DNA of 64,000 nt from positions 20,036,324-20,100,323 of the forward strand of contig CM057152.1 in assembly GCA_029962745.1 (NCBI GenBank). The letters run 5' to 3'. The position numbers were made by a program, and so were the translations under genes. The notes below the pieces were generated by a model. It searched no databases, was not told the DNA's origin, and saw only the letters and a program-made list of their open reading frames with translations. This document shows, one piece after another, positions 58,294 to 64,000 of this stretch. This stretch comes from Echinometra lucunter (taxonomy: Eukaryota; Echinodermata; Echinoidea; Camarodonta; Echinometridae). Position 1 is the stretch's first letter. The number at the start of each line of letters is the position of its first letter.

Positions 58294-58380
58294 ATTTTCC
58301 AGCAGTAATAGAAAAAGTGCGTGCTTCTTCGAGTTAACAACCAGGCACCAACTGCAGGCCAGCTGCATATGCAGTTAAGT
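58294..58380 (-). promoter_or_regulatory. Candidate galectin 5' non-coding exon and promoter region
   Basis: On the minus strand a strong donor CTGGAAAAT|GTGAGT lies at 58294/58293, about 4 kb before the presumed acceptor at 54320, and a CACGTG E-box is at 58385-58390. Position and donor would suit a 5' UTR exon, but nothing proves transcription. Confidence 0.3.
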
Positions 58381-58519
58381 CATACACGTGAGAAGACCTG
58401 ATCGACGAGGCTACGCCGCGCCGCGCGCGCGCGCCCCCGCGCTGATATGCTTTATCAACGAACTCGCTCTAGCAGCTAGCTCGATATGCACACACTACAA
58501 GCGGGGTGGGTGGGCGTGT

Positions 58520-59705
58520 ATGGCACGCCATAAGGGAATCAAATTAAAATATATTTCACTTGAACAAATATATGTTTCTTTTTCACTGAACCATTTCACT
58601 CCAGCAAATTTATATTTCACTTCTTTAAAAAAAGCATTCCACTTTTCACAAAAATTCGTTTCACATTTCCACAAAAATATTATTTCACTATTCACAAAAA
58701 TATATTCCACTTTCTTCCAAAATACATTCCACTTTTTCACAGAAATATATTTTACTCTTCACAAAAATATATTTCACTTTTTTCCCAATTCGTTCCACTT
58801 TTCACAGGAATACATTTCACTTTTAAGAAAAAAAAATCATTCCTCTTTCTCTCATACTAAAACCTTTTCACTTTCTGCCAAAAATATGTTCCTCTTTTAT
58901 CTCGGCCTAAAGCGATCTTATCGACCTGGGTGAGCTTAACGGCCTTGGCGAGCTTATCTCTGGCTTAGCTAGCTAGCTCATATACGCGCATTCTATCGAC
59001 GGTGTACCTAAAATCCATTCCTCTTCTCTCACCGAAACCATTTCACTTTCTCTCAATAATTTATTTCACTCTGCCAAAAAAATACGTTCCTCTTTCTTCT
59101 CGGCCTAAAGGAGGCGCTATTGGCGAGTTTTGCTAGCTTGTTAGCTTGGCGCGGGCTATATCTTTTGTCATTTGCTTGTTTAGCATCGGTATTAATGTTT
59201 TGTTATTCTATTTGGTCTGATGGGGCTGAAGGGGGGCGGCTTTGAGGCTTCTGCACTTGATTTTGAAGTTCATTAATACATCCAATTTATGCAGGGATAT
59301 ATGCAGGGTGAACAAGGGATGCTACCTCCACAGGCGAACTTTGGTTTTGCTTGTTTTGCCTCTTGGGGCTTGGTGGGGGTTTGGAGTCTTCTGCACATGA
59401 TTTTGAAGTATGCAAATTTATCAAGGTTTATGCAGGGTGAATAATGGATGCTGCTTCTCCCGTTGGTCTGGCGAGGCTATATAGCTGAGGGAGGGGGGTA
59501 AGTTTCTGCACATGATTTGAATATTCTGCATTAATGTAGCGCCTAAGCTTTCTCTCTGAAATGTGTCTAAGCGCTTTACAGAAATATCATTACCCCGGTC
59601 ATCGGATTCATGCAAGCTTGCCCGCACACAATGTATGCACTTTCTGCACTCCCAAGGAAGCATTAATTCCAGCCAGTCGCACTCACAATGCTAAACAAAT
59701 CATCA
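58520..59705. repeat. Left arm of a large inverted repeat (1.19 kb)
   Basis: Reverse complement of 61747-63120 almost base for base, apart from a 187-bp insertion in the other arm. The outer third is a degenerate tandem repeat, the inner 200 bp is a SINE body (AAGCGCTTTACAGAAATATC). Confidence 0.92.
58540..58870. repeat. Degenerate TTTCACTTTTCACAAAAATA tandem repeats
   Basis: About a dozen units of 25-40 bp. The 181-codon open frame here is only this repeat read as Phe/His/Lys-rich peptide. Confidence 0.85.
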
Positions 59706-60084
59706 CCATGGAGAGTGGCAAATTTTGGTGCATCTCAGGAATGGAGGGGGGGGGGGGGGTGGGTACGTTGGACATACATGTAGTATGAAGGTTAGGAATA
59801 GGGCCGCATTATCGTAAGGTCACTGGGTTTCGTTTACACGATTTCTTTTATTCTGTTTATGTTCCTTTCAGTTCAGTTTGTGGTAATGTCATGTTTGTTT
59901 GTTCATTACTTTTTCTTTCTTTATCTGGACCTCTAGGAAGAACAGAGCCATTTGAATAATGGCTCTGAATAGAGTTTCCTGCCATCAATACTAATTTTAA
60001 TTAATTAAAATTTATAATAATTTGATATATTGATCTGCATGTAATTTTGTATTGCTTTTCATATGGAAAATAAAACCAACCAAC

Positions 60085-60180
60085 CAAAGGACACTAGTGC
60101 CTCAGCAGGGATTCGAACCCCCGACCTTGTTCAAAGTCAGGAGACTTATTCACTGGGTCACAGCACCTCTACTATGCAAA
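60085..60180 (-). mobile_element. tRNA-derived SINE head
   Basis: On the minus strand: GAGGTGCTGTGACCCAGTGA (A box), GGTCGGGGGTTCGAATCCC (B box), then GCACTAGTGTCCTTTGG. Confidence 0.7.
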
Positions 60181-60224
60181 TTTTGTTGGCTGAATTCTCA
60201 TGAAGTAAAACTTTATGCAAGCTA

Positions 60225-60600
60225 TAATGATAATAATAATGTACAGATTTATATAGCGCGTATGTATGTCCCTATGCGCTCTAAGAGAGAGAAAAGGGAA
60301 AGACATGATTAAAAGATAGGTCACTAAGGTTACTTTGTTAGGCTAAGATATGTTTTGAATGTTAAGTGCAGATTTAAACTTCTCTATCGTGTTGATGTTT
60401 CTTAGAGAGTTTGGGAGGTTATTCCATAAAACTGATGCAGCATGAGCAAATGAACGTTCGCCATATGTTTGTTTGAATAGGAGGTATGATAAACAAATTC
60501 TCTTTGCATGATCGAAGTTATCTTGTTGGTTTGTATACAGTTGGAAGAAGGGGGTGGTTGTGTGCAACATGGAATGCAAGTCGTAAGGGGAAATATAAGT
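60225..60600 (-). pseudogene. CR1/L2-like LINE 3' end
   Basis: Encodes TYGERSFAHAASVLWNNLP and NTIEKFKSAL, the last block of the LINE ORF, then a UTR with GCGCTATATAAATCTGTACA and an ATT-type tail at 60225-60240. 5'-truncated. Confidence 0.78.
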
Positions 60601-60811
60601 AGATAACTTTCAGTAGTTATTCTAGCCTAATTTCTGCGTTTTATTTTCGTACAGGTTATGTACATGCATTTCTCAGATATTCATTATGTTTTGTTATGCA
60701 TCACAATCTGTATGATCTGTGTCATATCTTCATTATAAATACATGTATGTGTAAAGAGTCCGAAGACAGTTTGTTTTATTATATTCTAAATCGGCTCGTG
60801 CAGGTCGTGGG

Positions 60812-60813
<2 letters not shown>

Positions 60814-60847
<34 letters not shown>
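60814..60847. repeat. (CT)n microsatellite
   Basis: About 17 CT units. Confidence 0.95.
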
Positions 60848-60850
<3 letters not shown>

Positions 60851-61604
60851 CGTGCTATTCTTTTTTGTTCAGTGTTTATGTTTTATGTCCGTTTTTTGTT
60901 ATTATGTTCTGTTATGTTTTTAGATTGGGAATGTTCCTGAAGGGTTGGATTTAAATCTTTTAATTTTAAATTTAAATTTTGAATTTAAATTCATTGCGAT
61001 CCCTGAAGCTGCCAGTGTACTCCCCCACCCCAATTTAGAAAATATCACAGAACCGCGTCTGGGCCACTGCCACAATAAAATAGACATTTGAACTGGAGTA
61101 GAACTGGAAGCAATCGACAAGTTCAAGTTGCAACACTCATGGTCGGGGGAACCGGGGCCGGGGGCCCGGCCCCCCCCCCCCAATATTTGGCAGGAAAAAA
61201 ATGGAAAAATGGGAAAGAAAAGAAAAGACAGAGAAAGAAAAGGAAAGATGTAAGAAAGGACAAAATGGAAGCGCTCGCTCGCATTGTTGGCCTATATGCC
61301 ATCTATTATAGGCCTACACATTTTAACAAAACAAAATAATTGGTTTGCATCTTGCGTCTCCATCTGATGTTAAACCAATTCTATTCATGAATATAATCAT
61401 AATTATGGTAGTGATATTATTGCATTTAATGAATCGGGCGGCAAGTTTTGCGAGGAATTACAATACCCTGCACATTTTGGTAACAATAATATGCCGTGAC
61501 ACCCCCTCCCTGCCTCTTCCTCCAATTGGCTTGCATAGAGTTTTTACTTATGAGAATTCAAGCCCCCCCCCCCCAAAAAAAAAAAAAAAAAAAAAAAAAA
61601 TGCA

Positions 61605-61930
61605 TAGAAGAGATGCTGTGGTCCAGTGGATAATTATCCTTACTTGAGCCACAATGTCCGGGGTTGTCCTTCTGCAAGATATGAATTTACGTACATTTGC
61701 CACTTTTCACCCATTAAGTGGTATACCCGGTAAGATGCGACGGCCATTGTGATTTGTTTAGCATTGTGAGTGCGACTGGCCGGAATTAATGCTGTGCAGA
61801 AAGTGCATACATTGTGTGCGGGCAAGCTCGCATGAATCCGATGACCGGGGTAATGATATTTCTGTAAAGCGCTTAGACACATTTCAGAGAGAAAGCTTAG
61901 GCGCTACATTAATGCAGAATATTCAAAATC
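61605..61930 (+). mobile_element. tRNA-derived SINE, largely within right inverted arm
   Basis: Head GAGATGCTGTGGTCCAGTGG with a damaged B box (GTCCGGGGTTGTCC), body GAAAGTGCATACATTGTGTG shared with 21778-22070, and end AAGCGCTTAGACACATTTCA ... GCGCTACATTAATGCA. Confidence 0.7.
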
Positions 61931-63120
61931 ATGTGCAGAAACTTACCCCCCTCCCTCAGCTATATAGCCTCGCCAGACCAACGGGAGAAGCAGCATCCAT
62001 CATTCACCCTGCATAAACCTTGATAAATTTGCATACTTCAAAATCATGTGCAGAAGACTCCAAACCCCCACCAAGCCCCAAGAGGCAAAACAAGCAAAAC
62101 CAAAGTTCGCCTGTGGAGGTAGCATCCCTTGTTCACCCTGCATATATCCCTGCATAAATTGAATGTATTAATGAACTTCAAAATCAAGTGCAGATGCCTC
62201 AAAGCCGCCCCCCTTCAGCCCCATCAGACCAAATAGAATAACAAAACATTAATACCGATGCTAAACAAGCAAATGACAAAAGATATAGCCCGCGCCAAGC
62301 TAACAAGCTAGCAAAACTAGAGTACCTACATAAAGAGAGTAGCGACAACCCAAGATTTGAACGCCATTTTGTTTCCCTGTTACGCAACATTTCTATTCAA
62401 TTCCGATAAGCAAACGGGTGTTCGAAATAGAAAGAATTTGAACGCCATTTTGTTTCCCAAGAAGTAGGACGTCTATGTCGCTACTCTCTTTATGTAGGTA
62501 CTCTAAGCAAAACTCGCCAATAGCGCCTCCTTTAGGCCGAGAAAAAAGAGGAACGTATTTTTTGGCAGAGTGAAATAAATTATTGAGAGAAAGTGAAATG
62601 GTTTCGGTGAGAGAAGAGGAATGGATTTTAGGTACACCGTCGATAGAACGCGCGTATATGAGCTAGCTAGCTAAGCCAGAGATAAGCTCGCCAAGGCAGT
62701 TAAGCTCACCCGGGTCGATAAGATCGCTTTAGGCCGAGATAAAAGAGGAATATTTTTGGCAGAAAGTGAAAAGGTTTTAGTATGAGAGAAAGAGGAATGA
62801 TTTTTTTTTTCTTAAAAGTGAAATGTATTCCTGTGAAAAGTGGAACGAATTTGGGAAAAAAGTGAAATATATTTTTGTGAAGAGTAAAATATATTTCTGT
62901 GAAAAAGTGGAATGTATTTTGGAAGAAAGTGGAATATATTTTTGTGAATAGTGAAATAATATTTTTGTGGAAAATGTGAAACGAATTTTTGTGAAAAGTG
63001 GAATGCTTTTTTTAAAGAAGTGAAATATAAATTTGCTGGAGTGAAATGGTTTAGTGAAAAAGAAACATATATTTGTTCAAGTGAAATATATTTTAATTTG
63101 ATTCCCTTATGGCGTGCCAT
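61747..63120. repeat. Right arm of the large inverted repeat
   Basis: 1374 bp, equal to the left arm plus a 187-bp insertion (62319-62505). The outer end is CCCTTATGGCGTGCCAT. Confidence 0.92.
62319..62505. mobile_element. 187-bp MITE with 9-bp target duplication
   Basis: Ends AGAGTACCTACATAAAGAGA and its complement. AGCAAAACT flanks it on both sides (62310-62318, 62506-62514); the left arm has the single, uninterrupted site (AGTTTTGCT at 59126-59134). A 9-bp duplication suggests a Mutator-like element. Confidence 0.88.
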
Positions 63121-63229
63121 AGGCGTGGCTGCATGTCCACGTACCCCTGGTCCCCTGCAGCTTACCGCACCTACCACCACCGCCACCACCACCACCACCA
63201 CCAATCTTCCCCACAGGATGGGGCAATCG

Positions 63230-63260
<31 letters not shown>

Positions 63261-64000
63261 AAAAAGAAAAATTAAGTGAAAAAAAAATGTGAAAGAAAAT
63301 AAGGTAGGATGAAAAGGAGGAGACAAATATATTTAGGGGAAGGCTTTTCAATTCTTTCTTCATTTTTAGGGGGTAATTTTGCGAGCTTCCCTTCCAAAAC
63401 CTATGATGGGGTGGGAGCGGGAGGGGGTAATTTTGCTGGCTTCCCTTCCAAAAGCCCGTGATAGGAGGTCAAATTCCTAACCCATTTAGGCCTATAATTT
63501 ACTCTAAGAATCCGGAATAAACATGTGGATGGTTGACCGCCTTAATGGGGGGGGGGGTGGAGGGGGGTGTAGACATACTATGTTCCTTCCATTCCATCAG
63601 CGGAACAGTCTCGGATGCCGGAGTTGGGTTGGGAAAGCGGTTACACTCAGTCCTCTGAAGTGTTTCCTTTTGTCTACGTAGCTGGAAACATATTTGTACT
63701 GTAGGGGGTAGGGTGAGGGTGGGTGGGAATTCTAGATTTTCATACATCCCCCTTCGAATGATATTTGATTTGCGGATAGAAGTGCCAAATTTGATAGGCC
63801 TTCTATTTTATCTCATTTTACTGGAGTTTTTACCAGACATTGTATCGTTACTTTAAGGCCCCGTCACATATTAGCGAATCGAGCTAACAAATGCCTAACG
63901 AACAGCTATTTTTTTAAAGTCTAGATGCGCTCAAAATATACACTAAAATTCTTGGCCACAATAGCAGTGGCGGCACCAGGATTGTAAAAGTGTGGGGGGG
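63121..64000. other. Low-complexity and G-rich sequence, no gene
   Basis: (CAC)n near 63175-63203, runs of about 22 C then 15 A (63230-63265), G-rich patches to 63720. The sequence AAGGCCCCGTCACATATTAGC at 63855 looks like the start of a TIR element, and GTGGCGGCACCAGG at 63967 like the end of the G-rich miniature family; both run out of the window. Confidence 0.5.

Larger units (their letters stand above)
59706..61746. other. Spacer between inverted arms: SINE, LINE tail, microsatellite
   Basis: Holds a G run (59747), a minus-strand SINE head (60085-60180), a minus-strand LINE end (60225-60600), a (CT)n run (60814-60847), a G/C-rich element end with polypurine tract (61140-61280) and the start of a plus-strand SINE (61605). 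No intact gene. Confidence 0.6.

Noticed and set aside
58388..58933. 181-codon Phe/His/Lys-rich frame
   Set aside because: Degenerate tandem repeat of the inverted arm; the opposite arm gives the same peptide at 62812-63363.

Overview
This is a stretch of nuclear DNA from an animal, most likely a marine invertebrate deuterostome; an echinoderm, probably a sea urchin, is my best guess. It is AT-rich and gene-poor, has spliced genes with kilobase introns, and is packed with small transposons. Four things point to echinoderms: a two-domain galectin with the F4/F3 exon pattern described for chordates; a Ty3/gypsy relic whose integrase lies upstream of reverse transcriptase, an order described mainly from deuterostomes; a foldback-like element with 15-bp tandem repeats in its inverted arms, as in the sea urchin TU elements; and CR1/L2-like LINE tails with tRNA-derived SINEs. 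The species assignment is inference.

Only two genes look intact. On the plus strand, 18061-26601 holds a five-exon gene for a 227-residue secreted protein: signal peptide, short linker, one EGF-like module and a farnesoic-acid-methyltransferase-like (Methyltransf_FA) beta domain. All four introns are phase 1. On the minus strand, 54275-34642 holds an eight-exon tandem-repeat galectin of 311 residues with two carbohydrate-recognition domains (CRDs) joined by an 11-residue micro-exon. Two decayed CRD exons of a second galectin (6618-6405 and 4361-4258, same strand) lie about 28 kb downstream and mark a dead paralogue.

The rest is largely mobile DNA. 1-9.6 kb: Tc1 transposase fragment, palindromic miniature elements and galectin relics. 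10.6-17.8 kb: a Ty3/gypsy relic split by a miniature element, which holds a G-rich element with tandem repeats, which in turn holds a CR1/L2-like LINE. 18-27 kb: the EGF/Methyltransf_FA gene, with a SINE, LINE pieces and an antisense R2/NeSL/Hero-type LINE in its introns. 27-31 kb: a 3.9-kb TIR element containing a hAT-like element with its 8-bp target duplication and a ten-unit tandem array. 32.9-58.3 kb: the galectin gene, with many insertions in its introns and a striking duplication of both splice sites of intron 3. 54.6-57 kb: two inverted-repeat elements in the galectin 5' region. 58.5-63.1 kb: a pair of 1.2-kb inverted arms, one carrying a miniature transposon whose empty site survives in the other arm.

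The two genes show no operon-like or regulatory link. Both products are probably extracellular: a lectin that would bind beta-galactosides on glycoconjugates, and a small EGF/Methyltransf_FA protein of unknown role. All assignments come from reading the sequence, without database searches; exon calls rest on splice signals, phase agreement and family motifs.
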